Positions 9,149 to 18,212 of a stretch of 64,000 nucleotides of DNA are shown here, one piece after another. This DNA is from Bog-756 sp963730685 (GTDB lineage: Bacteria > Actinomycetota > Acidimicrobiia > Acidimicrobiales > RAAP-2). How positions within the stretch are numbered: position 1 is the first letter of the stretch; each line of letters begins with the position of its first letter. Where the stretch lies: positions 186,001 to 250,000 of the forward strand of contig CAVSSP010000004.1 of the NCBI GenBank assembly GCA_963730685.1, written 5' to 3'. The translations under genes and the position numbers were made by a program. The notes under the pieces were generated by a model. The model did not search any database and was not told the DNA's origin. It was given only the letters and a program-made list of their open reading frames with translations.

Positions 9149-9811
9149 TCATGCGATGCCCACTTCGGTGAGGGAACCGGTGGAGTTGACTGTCAGGACG
9201 TGGGGTCCGGCGGCGCTGTAGGCCAGGGCGGACACCGAGCACGGGGAGATGCTCAGGCGCTGGAACAGGTCGAGGTGGGTACCCGAGGCGGCGGCCACCG
9301 CCGCCTTGATCGGGTCCGCATGGGATACCGCCACCACCGTCTCTCCCGGATGACGCTGGGTGAGGCGGGCAACCGCCGAGGTGATGCGCGCCTGCATCTC
9401 GAGGAACGACTCCCCACCCGGGAAGCGGAACCCGCTCGGGCAGCGCTGCACCTGCGCCCACTCCGGCCGCCTGGCCAGGTCCTTGAGCTCGGCGCCGGTC
9501 CACTCGCCGAAGTCGCATTCGATCAGGCCCCGATCGACGCGGGCGCGCAGCCCGAGCCGGCGGGCGATGGGCTTGGCCGTCTCGGCCGTGCGCTCCAGCG
9601 GCGAGGCGTACACGGCCACCGGTCGCCCGGGTCCGGACTCGGCCATGGCGACGATGCGCTCGGCCACCGCCTCGGCCTGGGCCCGACCGTCGTCGGAGAG
9701 GTGGAGGCCCGGCGTCCGCCCCGGGAGTACCTTCCCCGTCGTCGGGGTGGTTCCGTGGCGGACCAGGAGGACCACGGTGGGTCTCGGGGGGGTCTTCCGT
9801 CGGGTGGCCAC
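9149..9811 (-). CDS. MSMEG_4193-family histidine phosphatase (phosphomutase-like)
   Basis: A 220-residue member of the histidine phosphatase superfamily. The catalytic LVRHGTT motif lies near residue 17, the second arginine in ASPLERTAETA near 70, a conserved Glu in IECDFGEWTG near 97 and the second histidine in VVAVSHADPIKAA near 165. The family (TIGR03848) is named a putative phosphomutase, but phosphatase activity is equally likely. GTG 9811 is the start. It stands 40 bases downstream of the MMPL gene and 25 upstream of DUF3090; the four genes may form one transcript. Confidence 0.87.
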   Translation of the reverse strand: MATRRKTPPRPTVVLLVRHGTTPTTGKVLPGRTPGLHLSDDGRAQAEAVAERIVAMAESGPGRPVAVYASPLERTAETAKPIARRLGLRARVDRGLIECDFGEWTGAELKDLARRPEWAQVQRCPSGFRFPGGESFLEMQARITSAVARLTQRHPGETVVAVSHADPIKAAVAAASGTHLDLFQRLSISPCSVSALAYSAAGPHVLTVNSTGSLTEVGIA

Positions 9812-9851
9812 GCCCGTTCACCGTACTCTGTCGTGCCCCAGGGCCGATCGG

Positions 9852-12194
9852 TCAGGATGCCGTGGTGGCCAGGGCGCGCGGTCGGGGCTCGGCGGCGTCG
9901 CACCCGTCGAGGGGCCCGTCGTCGTCGGGCAGCACGGGATCGCCGCTGTGGTCCTCGTGCGAGAGTTTGGACGGCCACCAGTTCCATCTCCCGAGCAGCA
10001 CCACCACCGAGGGGACCAGCAGCGTGCGGACGAGGAAGGTGTCGAGCAGGATGCCGGCGGCCAGACCCAGCCCGATCTCTTGGACCTGGGCGTTCCCCGT
10101 CGCCGTCAGCACCCCGAACGTCCCGGCCAGGATCAGCCCGGCCGATGTGACGGTGGTGCCGGTGGCCTCCACCGCCCGTTTGACCGCCACCCGGATCGGG
10201 GCATGGTGGGCCTCCTCGCGGATGCGGGTCATCACCAGGATGTTGTAGTCCTGCCCCAGCGCCATGATGAAGATGAACATGAAGAAGGGGAGGACGAAGT
10301 TGATCCCGTCCTGGCCCCCGATCAGCTCGAAGACCAGCACGGCCAGTCCGAGTGATGCCAGGTAGGAGAGGCCGACGCTGACCACCAGGTACAGGGGGGC
10401 GACCAGGCTCCGCAGGACGATGGCCAACAGCAGCGCCAGCACGAGCATGACGATGGGGATGATGGTGAACAGGTCGTTCTCGGAGATCGACCCGACATCG
10501 GCTGCCAGCGCGGCATCGCCGTTGACACCGCTGGCGGTGGCCCCGATGGTGTGGCCCACACCGGTGACGGCGGCACGGATGGACGGTATGGCCGCCGCCG
10601 CCGCCGTGCTCTCGGGTGAGCCCGCCTTCAGCGACGTCTCGAACCGGAGGGTCCTGCCGTCCCCGCTGATGAACTGGGCCGAGCCCCGGTAGTCCCGGTA
10701 GGCGGCGGCCGACAGCGAGGTGGTGTCGGGCGGGACCGCCTGGAGCTGGGCCGCCGGTCCCAGGGCGCCCAGCTGGGTATGGGCCTCGGCGAGGGCGGCT
10801 GCGGTGATCGGCGTCCCGTTGGGGTCGAGAGCGCCCGTGACCGAGGAGAACTCCCCGGTCCGGGTGAGTGCCCGCTGGGCCGTGGCCAGGAGCTGGGGAT
10901 CGTCCCACACCGAGTGGGGCAGCCGGAACAAGATGTCGGTGGGGTTGGTCTCGGCGGAGGGGTAGTCGGCGGTGAGGATGGCCTGCCCCCGGCCCGAATC
11001 CGACGTCGCCGGCGGGGGCGGGTCGTTGAAGCCGGACGGCGCGTAGGCAAGCATCGACACCGCCAGCCCGCCGAAGATGACCAGGCCGACGACCAGGGTG
11101 AGCACGGGCCGCCCCACCACCTTTCCGGCGATCCGCCCCCAGGTGCCCCCCCGATGGACGCCGGGCCTGGGGATGCGGGGCCAGAACACGCTCCGGCCCA
11201 ACACGGCCAGGAGTGCGGGGAGCAGGGTCAAGTTGGCCACGAGGGCCACGGCGATGCCGATGGCGAGCGCCGGCCCGAGTCCCTGGTAGAGCCCGAAGGT
11301 GGCCACCACCACGGTGGCCAGGGCCCCGATCACCGTCAGCCCTGAGAAGGTGATCGACTCCCCTACCTTGCACAGCGAGAAGGCCACCGCCTCGTCGACG
11401 TCCTTCCCACGCCTGAGCTCCTCGCGCACCCGGAAGATCAAGAAGAGGCCGTAGTCGGTGCCCGCCCCGAGCAGCACCACCACCAGCAGGATCGGCGTGA
11501 GGTCGGAGACCTGGACCCCGAGGTGGCTGGAGGCGGCGATCACCGGTCCGGCGGCGATGAGTGCCACGGCCGAGGGCAGGAGGGCGATCAGTGGTGCCAA
11601 CAGCGCCCGGAAGGTGAGGAACAGCAGCACCATGATGAACAGGACCGAGAGCACCTCGGTCAGCGTCTGGGTCTTGCCGTTCTGGTCCTGCTGGTCCACA
11701 GACTGGGCCAAGGACCCGGTCAGGTGCATGGCCAGGCCCGGCGGTGAGCCGGACGTGGTGAAGGTGGACCGCAGGCCGGCCACGATGGCGGCCTTGTCGC
11801 GACCGGTGGCGTTGGAAGGCACGGCGGCTTCGATCAACGCGGTGCGGGCCCTTCCGTTGACCGACTCGCCCTCGTCGACGACGGCGGTCACCTTGGGCAG
11901 CGAGCGCATGGCCTGCTCGGCCCGATCGACGGCCAGATTGTCCGCCGAGGTGAGCGATCCGGTCGGGACGGCGGCCACATAGGTGGCGTCCGAGATGGTC
12001 GACGAACTGAACGGGGTGGCCAGGACCGAGGCCCTGACGCTGGCCGAGCTGGAGGGGAGGAACTGGGAGTTGCTGTTCTTCTCGACGCTGGAGAGGGACG
12101 GGAGCGAGATGGTGAGGACCACGGTCACCACCACCCACGCCGCGATGATCAGCCAGCGGAAGCGCACAGTGAACCGTCCTAGGGCGGCGAACAA
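9852..12194 (-). CDS. MMPL/RND-family membrane transporter
   Basis: A ~780-residue RND-type exporter with two MMPL halves, each with one N-terminal helix, a large periplasmic domain and five further helices. The duplicated core motifs are GAGTDYGLFLIFRVREEL in the first half and GQDYNILVMTRIREEAH in the second. MMPL proteins export lipids, siderophores or drugs using the proton gradient. The open frame extends to 12275, but a perfect AGGAGG (12203-12208, minus strand) sits eight bases before a TTG at 12194 that gives MFAALGRFTVRFRWLIIAAW, the usual MMPL N-terminus; I chose this rare start. The C-terminal ~45 residues are hydrophilic and variable. The substrate cannot be told. Confidence 0.9.
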   Translation of the reverse strand: MFAALGRFTVRFRWLIIAAWVVVTVVLTISLPSLSSVEKNSNSQFLPSSSASVRASVLATPFSSSTISDATYVAAVPTGSLTSADNLAVDRAEQAMRSLPKVTAVVDEGESVNGRARTALIEAAVPSNATGRDKAAIVAGLRSTFTTSGSPPGLAMHLTGSLAQSVDQQDQNGKTQTLTEVLSVLFIMVLLFLTFRALLAPLIALLPSAVALIAAGPVIAASSHLGVQVSDLTPILLVVVLLGAGTDYGLFLIFRVREELRRGKDVDEAVAFSLCKVGESITFSGLTVIGALATVVVATFGLYQGLGPALAIGIAVALVANLTLLPALLAVLGRSVFWPRIPRPGVHRGGTWGRIAGKVVGRPVLTLVVGLVIFGGLAVSMLAYAPSGFNDPPPPATSDSGRGQAILTADYPSAETNPTDILFRLPHSVWDDPQLLATAQRALTRTGEFSSVTGALDPNGTPITAAALAEAHTQLGALGPAAQLQAVPPDTTSLSAAAYRDYRGSAQFISGDGRTLRFETSLKAGSPESTAAAAAIPSIRAAVTGVGHTIGATASGVNGDAALAADVGSISENDLFTIIPIVMLVLALLLAIVLRSLVAPLYLVVSVGLSYLASLGLAVLVFELIGGQDGINFVLPFFMFIFIMALGQDYNILVMTRIREEAHHAPIRVAVKRAVEATGTTVTSAGLILAGTFGVLTATGNAQVQEIGLGLAAGILLDTFLVRTLLVPSVVVLLGRWNWWPSKLSHEDHSGDPVLPDDDGPLDGCDAAEPRPRALATTAS

Positions 12195-12401
12195 ACGGAG
12201 ATCCTCCTGGGGCTTCGTGGGGAGCCCACGGCGAGGTACTCCGGCCGCACGACCGGGAGCACCGCTCGTCCACACCAGGGCACCGCGGCCACCGATTGGT
12301 GGCTGGACCCCTCACGGTTCAGCCTAGATCTGGCACCCCCCACCCCATAGGGCCAAACGGCCCCCCCGTTGGCATTTTTAGGAGATTCTCAGGTCCGGCC
12401 G

Positions 12402-13526
12402 TCAGGTGGGGGCGGGCAGCCTCCGGGGCATCGGTACCGCCGTCTCGGGCCACCGCCGCCGGCTCACCCGGGCCAGCCGATGGAGGAGGGCGATGGCACC
12501 GGGGTCGTCGTCCCCCGGTCGGGTCTCGACGGCTCCGTCGGCGATCATGCCCTCCAGCAGCTGGCGGCCGGCATCGGTCCGGACGATGGTCAGGGTCCAG
12601 TCGTTGAACGCGCCGATGCCGCCGGTCGAGATGTCCGCATGCTCGGCGGCGAAGTCGGGGCAGGAGGTGCACCCCTCCCTGGTCCAGGCATGTGCCTCTT
12701 TGAGCGGGATCTCGTGGTACTCGCCGTCACGGGTCCAGACCTGGAACACCCCTTTGATGTTCATCTTGGCGATGTCCGCCCGGGCGATGCCGTACTTGGC
12801 CTCGAACAGCTCGGGGAAGATGGCGTCGTCGAAGGTCTTGGAGCACATGAGGCCGATGGTCAAGGAGAGCCGCCGGGCGATCTTGCCGGCCTTGCGCGCC
12901 TTCATCACGGGGGCAGCCGACGCCTGGCACCCCATCCCCACCAGGGCGATGCGCTCGGCTCCGCCTTCGATGGCGAGCGGGTAGGCCAACGGGTTGGCCG
13001 AGTAGGTGTAGCGCGACCCCGCCGCCGCCAGCACCTCGGCCCGGGTCGTGGCCACGCCCGGCACCGCTTTCCACGTGGACCCGTCCCCCTCGAGGTTCGA
13101 CACCAGGGCCGCATCGATCACGTCGTGCTCGAGGGCCCAGATCAACAGGGCGGAGACCAGGCCGCCGTCCTGGCCCTTGGCGTGGATCTCGGGATCGGTG
13201 GCCCTGACCAGGAGGGTGTCCGACGAGATGCCGGCGACCTCGTCGGTCGTGCGCTCACGGCCGAACAGGTGGGTGTCGATCTCGGGCTCCCAGAGCCGGA
13301 ACCGGGGGCAGGCCCTCGTGCACATCGTGCAGCCCTTCACCCCGTGGGTGCAGCTGTCGGGTCCCCCCTCGGCGTCGATGTGGAACGGCTTGTACCGCCC
13401 GCCGGTGTCGTCGTAGGAGAGAACGTCGTACGGGCAGGCGACCACGCAGGCGGCGCAGCCGGTGCACAGGCCCGACGTCACCACCTCGGTCAGGAGCTCG
13501 GACCAGTGCGGCTTCTCGGGAGGCAT
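12402..13526 (-). CDS. FrhB-family coenzyme F420 hydrogenase/dehydrogenase beta-subunit-like protein
   Basis: A 374-residue flavo-iron-sulfur protein. The N-terminus has two ferredoxin-type clusters: CTGCAACVVACP near residue 21 and CTMCTRACP near 66. The middle holds the FrhB fold with KGQDGGLVSALLIWALE (residues ~118-134), and the C-terminal half has GMGCQ, GLMCS and CTSCPDFAAEHADIS, further cysteines for a [4Fe-4S] cluster next to FAD. FrhB proteins pass electrons between F420 or other carriers and iron-sulfur partners. Actinobacteria use F420 widely, but no F420 gene is adjacent, so the electron partner is unknown. It is transcribed divergently from the Fpg-like gene, with only 59 bases between starts. 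Confidence 0.85.
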   Translation of the reverse strand: MPPEKPHWSELLTEVVTSGLCTGCAACVVACPYDVLSYDDTGGRYKPFHIDAEGGPDSCTHGVKGCTMCTRACPRFRLWEPEIDTHLFGRERTTDEVAGISSDTLLVRATDPEIHAKGQDGGLVSALLIWALEHDVIDAALVSNLEGDGSTWKAVPGVATTRAEVLAAAGSRYTYSANPLAYPLAIEGGAERIALVGMGCQASAAPVMKARKAGKIARRLSLTIGLMCSKTFDDAIFPELFEAKYGIARADIAKMNIKGVFQVWTRDGEYHEIPLKEAHAWTREGCTSCPDFAAEHADISTGGIGAFNDWTLTIVRTDAGRQLLEGMIADGAVETRPGDDDPGAIALLHRLARVSRRRWPETAVPMPRRLPAPT

Positions 13527-13585
13527 GGCCCAACCCTAGCGAGGGACGCCTGCGGCACTGTGCACACGGTGGCTATCTTCTGGCG

Positions 13586-14368
13586 GTGCCCGAACTTCCC
13601 GAGGTCGAGAGCTATCGATTGTTGGCCGAGCGGGCCCTCGACCGCACGATGGCCACGGTCTCCAGCCCTGACGCCTGGTTCTTGAAGGGCGCGGCCACCG
13701 GGCCGGTCCTGCGCCGGGTGCTCGTCGGCCACCGGTTCATCGGGGCACGGAGGATCGGGAAGCTCCTCTTGCTCGACGTCGACAGCGGGCCGACGGTCGG
13801 GATCCGCTTCGGGATGACCGGCAACCTGGGGGTGGACGGCGATGCCGGTGTCGACCAGATGCAGTACGCCCCTCGTCGGCGGGAGCCGGCTTGGGACCGG
13901 TGGTCGGTGGGCTTCGAGGATGGCGGTTCCCTCGTGGTGCACGATCCCCGACGACTCGGCGGCGTCCTCTTGGACCCGGACGTCTCCCATCTGGGGCCCG
14001 ACGCCACCACGGTCCGGCTGGCGGAGCTCGCCGCCGCCCTCCGCGCCTCGAAGTCGCCCCTGAAGGCCCGGCTGCTGGACCAGTCGACGGTGGCGGGCAT
14101 CGGCAACCTCATCGCCGACGAGGTCCTCTGGAGGGCGGCCCTGTCCCCGCTCCGTCCGTCGTCGTCGCTGACCGATGCCGAGGTCAGGCGGCTCCATCGG
14201 CACCTCGGACGGACCCTTTCGGACCTCACCGAGCGGGGTGGTTCGCACCGCGGCGACTTGATGGACGAGCGCCGCCCCGGAGGCCGGTGCCCGCGGGACG
14301 GAACCGAACTCGTCCGGTCGACGGTGGGTGGCCGCACCTCGTGGTGGTGCCCGGCCCACCAGCATTGA
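13586..14368 (+). CDS. Fpg/Nei-family DNA glycosylase with variant zinc finger
   Basis: A 260-residue base-excision repair glycosylase. After removal of Met the chain starts PELPEVE, giving the catalytic Pro and Glu. The conserved Lys is in RRIGKLLLLD near residue 57, GMTG near 77, and GIGNLIADEVLWRA near 170-185 marks the helix-two-turn-helix. The C-terminal zinc finger is unusual: CPRDG and CPAHQ replace the normal CxxC pairs, leaving Cys-Asp and Cys-His. Members cut oxidised bases and nick the strand by beta-elimination. GTG 13586 is the start. FrhB-like gene is divergent; peroxiredoxin is convergent. Confidence 0.88.
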   Translation: MPELPEVESYRLLAERALDRTMATVSSPDAWFLKGAATGPVLRRVLVGHRFIGARRIGKLLLLDVDSGPTVGIRFGMTGNLGVDGDAGVDQMQYAPRRREPAWDRWSVGFEDGGSLVVHDPRRLGGVLLDPDVSHLGPDATTVRLAELAAALRASKSPLKARLLDQSTVAGIGNLIADEVLWRAALSPLRPSSSLTDAEVRRLHRHLGRTLSDLTERGGSHRGDLMDERRPGGRCPRDGTELVRSTVGGRTSWWCPAHQH

Positions 14369-14379
14369 CCGGGCTGCCG

Positions 14380-14464
14380 GTGCCGCCGGTGCTGCCGGTG
14401 CCGCCGGTGCCGCCGGCCACCGGTGCCCAGGGTCAGCCGCCCACCGGTGCCCAGGGTCAGCCGC
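14380..14464. repeat. GCCGGT-rich microsatellite and 24-bp tandem duplication at the peroxiredoxin 3' end
   Basis: Between the convergent Fpg-like and peroxiredoxin genes lies a run of GCCGGT/GCCGCC units (about 14380-14416) followed by two identical 24-base copies, 14417-14440 and 14441-14464. The second copy includes the peroxiredoxin stop codon and its last Gly codons, so the duplication arose at the very end of that gene. Confidence 0.8.
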
Positions 14465-14921
14465 CCACCTCGGCGAGGACCTTGGCCGCGTGGCCATCGG
14501 CCTTCACGTGGTACCAGGGCCGCGCAATCGTCCCGTCGGCGGCGATGAGGAACGTGGACCGGATGACACCGATGGACTTCTTGCCGTAGAGGGTCTTCTC
14601 GCCCCAGGCCCCGTAGGCCTCGCCCACCTTGTGGTCGGCATCGGTCAGGAGGGGGAACGTGAGGCCGTACTTGGCCCGGAACTTCTGGTGCTTGTCCGCG
14701 CTGTCGGCGGAGATCCCGAGGACGGGCACCTTGGCCTTGGCGAAGGCATGGAGGTTGTCGTTGAACTGGCACGCCTCTTTGGTGCAGCCCGGCGTGTCGT
14801 CCCTCGGATAGAAGTAGATCACCACCTGGCGGCCGGCGAAGTCCTTCAGCGAGACCTTGTTGCCATCCTGGTCGGGCAGGGTGAATGCAGGCGCCTTGTC
14901 ACCGGCGGCGAGTAGTCCCAT
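14457..14921 (-). CDS. bcp: Peroxiredoxin, Bcp/PrxQ type
   Basis: A 154-residue thioredoxin-fold peroxidase that reduces hydrogen and organic peroxides. The peroxidatic Cys is in DDTPGCTKEACQF near residue 46 and the resolving Cys lies five residues on in the same helix, the atypical two-Cys pattern of PrxQ. KYGLTFPLLTD and STFLIAADG are also typical. ATG 14921 follows AAAGGA at about ten bases. A second paralogue lies at 23041, where the equivalent motif is MTPGCTAESC. Confidence 0.93.
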   Translation of the reverse strand: MGLLAAGDKAPAFTLPDQDGNKVSLKDFAGRQVVIYFYPRDDTPGCTKEACQFNDNLHAFAKAKVPVLGISADSADKHQKFRAKYGLTFPLLTDADHKVGEAYGAWGEKTLYGKKSIGVIRSTFLIAADGTIARPWYHVKADGHAAKVLAEVGG

Positions 14922-15415
14922 GGGAGCGGGTCCTTTCGTGTGGGGGCGGGGTCCGGGGCGTCCGGACAGAGACTCAGGGTAGGGCCTGGCCGGCCCGGCG
15001 CGCCTTGGGGCCCGGCTGCCGGCGCTCCGTTGGGGGGCGGAGACGGGCGGTCACTCTCGGGCGAATGTTTTCCCAAACAACATGCCGCGCGGTATGTCGA
15101 GTGGAGAAGTGCTCGGCGGCCGCAGCCTCCTGTCACCCCGGATGGAGGGGCAACGAGGGGGCCCCGGTCCGGGACGATGACCCCATCTCGGACCCCCGGC
15201 TCCGTCTGACCTGGTGTTACGGCCGGAAACCGCTACACTGGTGGGCGTGGGCGGCACCGTGCCTCCCACCGGGGTCTTCCTCATCCTGTTCTCCGGATCG
15301 CCGACGCGGACCGGAACAATGGCCCGAGGCGGGCCCGCAGGCGTTCGTGACACCCACGGCGTCGACGGCCGGCTGCCGGCTGTCACCGAACAGATGAGAG
15401 AGAGTTTCAAGACCC
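14922..15415. other. Intergenic region with probable long 5' leader of the DEAD-box gene
   Basis: About 490 bases between the divergent peroxiredoxin and helicase genes, with no gene I can support. A TACACT hexamer at 15234-15239 could be a -10 for the helicase; its -35 is weak. That would leave a leader of roughly 170 bases, which would suit a structure-regulated RNA helicase gene, but no known RNA motif was recognised. GC-rich inverted segments are abundant and cannot be judged by eye. Confidence 0.35.
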
Positions 15416-16654
15416 ATGACCACCATCGCCGATCCGTCGGATCGCGTCCTCGATTCCGCCGCACAGACAGCCGCTGACGAGGACGCCCCTCGCACCTTCG
15501 CATCGCTCGGGGTCGACCCGTCGCTGGTCCGGGCCCTCGAGGCCCAGGGGATCACCACCGCCTTCGCCATCCAGGCCATGACCGTGGCCGACGCCCTGGC
15601 CGGTCGTGACGTGTGCGGGAAGGCCAAGACCGGTTCCGGAAAGACACTGGCATTCGGCCTGCCGCTCCTCCAGAGGACCATGGCATCCAGGGCGACCCAG
15701 CCGGGCCGGCCCCGGGCCCTCGTGCTCGTTCCCACCCGCGAGCTCGCCGTGCAGGTGAGCGAGGTGCTGGAGCCGCTCTCGGCCGAGGCCGGGCTCAGGA
15801 TCGCCGCCGTGTACGGGGGCGCCGACATCGAACGCCAGGTCAAGAAGCTGCGCCGTGGTGTGGACGTGATCATCGCCACCCCGGGCCGGCTCATCGACCT
15901 GGGGGATCGCGGCGAGCTCTCGGTTGCCGACATCGAGACCCTGGTGCTCGACGAGGCGGACAGGATGGCCGACATGGGGTTCATGCCCCAGGTCGAGTGG
16001 GTACTGCGCCGGCTCGAGCGCGAGCACCAGACGCTGCTCTTCTCCGCCACGCTCGACGGAGCAGTGGACCGGCTGGTCAGCCGGTACCTCACCGATCCGG
16101 TCCTCCACGAGGTGGCGTCGCCCAACACCACGGTCGATGCCATGGAGCACCGCTTCCTCGAGGTGCACCAGATGGACCGGGTGAAGGTCTGCGCGGCCAT
16201 CTGTCGGAACTCGGAGAAGACCCTCGTATTCGTGCGGACCAAGCGCGGTGCCGATCGGTTGGTCGAGCAGCTGCGCAAAGAGGGGATCAACGCCGACGCC
16301 ATCCACGGGGACCTCCGCCAGACCAACCGGGAGCGAACGCTGAAGGATTTCGCCGACGGCAAGCTCCCCGCCCTGGTGGCGACAGACGTCGCCGCCCGGG
16401 GACTGGACATCGACATGGTGGATGTCGTCGTCCACTTCGACCCGCCGGAGGACCACAAGGCCTACCTGCACCGCTCCGGTCGGACGGCCCGGGCCGGTGA
16501 GGCCGGATTGGTGGTGACCCTGGTCCAGTGGAACCAGGTCCTCGAGATCGAGCGCATCCAGACCCGCATCGGGCTCCGGTCTCCGATCGTCGAGATCTTC
16601 TCCAACGATCCTCGCCTGGCCGACCTGGCCGGGTGGAACCCCACCAAGGACTGA
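15416..16654 (+). CDS. DEAD-box ATP-dependent RNA helicase
   Basis: A 412-residue RNA helicase with both RecA domains: Q-motif region FASLGV...AIQAM, motif I AKTGSGKT near 67, Ia PTRELAVQ, Ib TPGRL, II DEAD within LVLDEADRM near 180, III SAT, IV FVRTKRGAD, V ATDVAARGLD and VI HRSGRTARAG. It has no long C-terminal extension, so it is a short RhlE/CshA-like helicase that unwinds short RNA duplexes in ribosome assembly, mRNA decay or cold adaptation. GAGAGAG precedes the ATG. The PIG-L gene follows after 29 bases. Confidence 0.93.
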   Translation: MTTIADPSDRVLDSAAQTAADEDAPRTFASLGVDPSLVRALEAQGITTAFAIQAMTVADALAGRDVCGKAKTGSGKTLAFGLPLLQRTMASRATQPGRPRALVLVPTRELAVQVSEVLEPLSAEAGLRIAAVYGGADIERQVKKLRRGVDVIIATPGRLIDLGDRGELSVADIETLVLDEADRMADMGFMPQVEWVLRRLEREHQTLLFSATLDGAVDRLVSRYLTDPVLHEVASPNTTVDAMEHRFLEVHQMDRVKVCAAICRNSEKTLVFVRTKRGADRLVEQLRKEGINADAIHGDLRQTNRERTLKDFADGKLPALVATDVAARGLDIDMVDVVVHFDPPEDHKAYLHRSGRTARAGEAGLVVTLVQWNQVLEIERIQTRIGLRSPIVEIFSNDPRLADLAGWNPTKD

Positions 16655-16683
16655 CCCTGCCCGAAGACCACTTCAGGCAGCCC

Positions 16684-17409
16684 ATGACCGTGGGCGCCGG
16701 TACCGAGGGTGTCGAGCGGATCCTGGTCGTCACCGCCCATCCCGACGACGTGGACTTCGGCGCCGCCGGGTCGGTGGCGGTATGGACCAACGCCGGCATC
16801 GAGGTCGCCTACTGCATCGTGACGGACGGCGATGCCGGTGGATCGGACCGTTCGGTGCCGCGACCCCAGATGGCCGCCACGCGCCGCCAAGAGCAGACGG
16901 CAGCGGCCCTGGTGGTGGGCGTGCGGGACGTGACCTTCCTCGGATTCGCCGACGGCCGGCTCTCGGCCGACCTCGAGTTGCGCAAGGCCATCTCCCGGGT
17001 CATCCGCCGCTTCCGACCCGATCGGGTGGTGGCCCAGTCACCCGAGCGGAACTGGGCCCGGATCTATGCCAGCCATCCCGATCACCTGGCCGCCGGAGAG
17101 GCCGCCATCTGCGCCGTGTACCCGGACGCACGCAACCCGTTCGCCTTTCCGGAGCTGCTGGAGGAGGGACTGGAACCGCACACGGTTCCCGAGCTGTGGA
17201 TCATGGCCACCGAGCGGGCCGACCGGGTGGTGGACACCACCGAGTTCTTCGATCTCAAGTTGGCCGCCCTCCGATCGCACCGGAGCCAGGTGGGCGGCGG
17301 GGAACATCTCGAGGAGCTCCTCACCAATTGGATGTCCGGCACGGCGTTGGCCGCCGGCCTCGCCGACGGCCGGCTGGCCGAGGCGTTCCATGTCGTGGCC
17401 TCTTCCTAG
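16684..17409 (+). CDS. PIG-L (LmbE-like) family deacetylase
   Basis: A 241-residue zinc hydrolase that removes acetyl groups from GlcNAc-type amides. The zinc motif AHPDDVDFGAAG is at residues ~17-28, and the third ligand histidine is in SHPDHLAAG near 140. Actinobacterial relatives include MshB (mycothiol) and Mca (mycothiol conjugate amidase); this protein is shorter and its exact substrate cannot be told. The frame is open upstream into the helicase gene, but homology and the ATG at 16684 fix the start. It lies 29 bases after the helicase stop. Confidence 0.85.
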   Translation: MTVGAGTEGVERILVVTAHPDDVDFGAAGSVAVWTNAGIEVAYCIVTDGDAGGSDRSVPRPQMAATRRQEQTAAALVVGVRDVTFLGFADGRLSADLELRKAISRVIRRFRPDRVVAQSPERNWARIYASHPDHLAAGEAAICAVYPDARNPFAFPELLEEGLEPHTVPELWIMATERADRVVDTTEFFDLKLAALRSHRSQVGGGEHLEELLTNWMSGTALAAGLADGRLAEAFHVVASS

Positions 17410-17483
17410 TGGTCTCCGAGTGCCTGGTGCGTCGCGCCCGGTGACGTCGTGGCCGGTGGCGCCGTCCTGATGGCGCCGTCCTG

Positions 17484-18164
17484 ATGGCCGACGGGACGGG
17501 GGTCAGGGACCGACCCGGCACCGAACCGGTCAAGCCCCGTCTGCGGGGCGTCTTCCACGAGGTGGCGTTCTTCGTGTCGCTGCTGTCCGGTGCGGTGTTG
17601 GTGATCGCCGCCCCGACGCCGGGATCGTCACTGGTGATGGCGGTGTACGCGGTGTCGGTCTCGCTGCTGTTCGGGGTGAGCGCCCTGTTCCACCGGCATA
17701 CCTGGGGCCCCGTCGGCCGGCGCCGGATGCGGCGGGCCGATCACTCGACGATCTTCATCGCCATCGCCGGGTCGTACACCGCCGTGGCCGGGATCGCCCT
17801 GAGTGGTTGGGCCCGGACGACAGTGCTGTGCATCGTCTGGGGCGGAGCGGTGATCGGCATCACGCTCCGCCAGGTGTGGCTCGACGCGCCCAAGTGGGTG
17901 ATCGCCCTGCCCTACGTCGTGGTCGGCTGGGCCGCAGTGGCGGTCCTCCCCCAGCTGGAGCGGGCATTGGGGCCCGCAGGCTTCCTGCTGCTGCTGGCCG
18001 GCGGCGTCGCCTACTCGGCGGGCGCCGTGGTGTACGCCCTCAAGAAGCCCGATCCGTGCCCCGGCGTCTTCGGGTACCACGAGGTGTTCCACGCCTGCAC
18101 CGTCGTCGGCGCCACGCTGCACTTCGTGGTCATCGCCTGGTTCGTGCTGCCGCTGGCCCAGTGA
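17484..18164 (+). CDS. Hemolysin III / TrhA-type PAQR-family membrane protein
   Basis: A 226-residue integral membrane protein with seven hydrophobic segments. The PAQR metal site is intact: SALFHRHTW near residue 66, RRADHSTIF near 88 and GYHEVFHACTV near 197. The family includes hemolysin III and E. coli TrhA (YqfA), linked to membrane energetics; haemolytic activity should not be assumed. A 14-base direct repeat just before the start (about 17457-17484) places two possible ATG codons; only the second, at 17484, opens the frame. It converges on acnA. Confidence 0.88.
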   Translation: MADGTGVRDRPGTEPVKPRLRGVFHEVAFFVSLLSGAVLVIAAPTPGSSLVMAVYAVSVSLLFGVSALFHRHTWGPVGRRRMRRADHSTIFIAIAGSYTAVAGIALSGWARTTVLCIVWGGAVIGITLRQVWLDAPKWVIALPYVVVGWAAVAVLPQLERALGPAGFLLLLAGGVAYSAGAVVYALKKPDPCPGVFGYHEVFHACTVVGATLHFVVIAWFVLPLAQ

Positions 18165-18212
18165 CCGCCCGCTCACCGGCGGCCGCCACCGGCACTCCAG
18201 CGGTGATCAGGA

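Noticed and set aside
12320..12400. Terminator-like C/G runs between MMPL and FrhB genes
   Set aside because: GGGCC...GGCCC pairs exist, but stem and tail are too poor to call a terminator.
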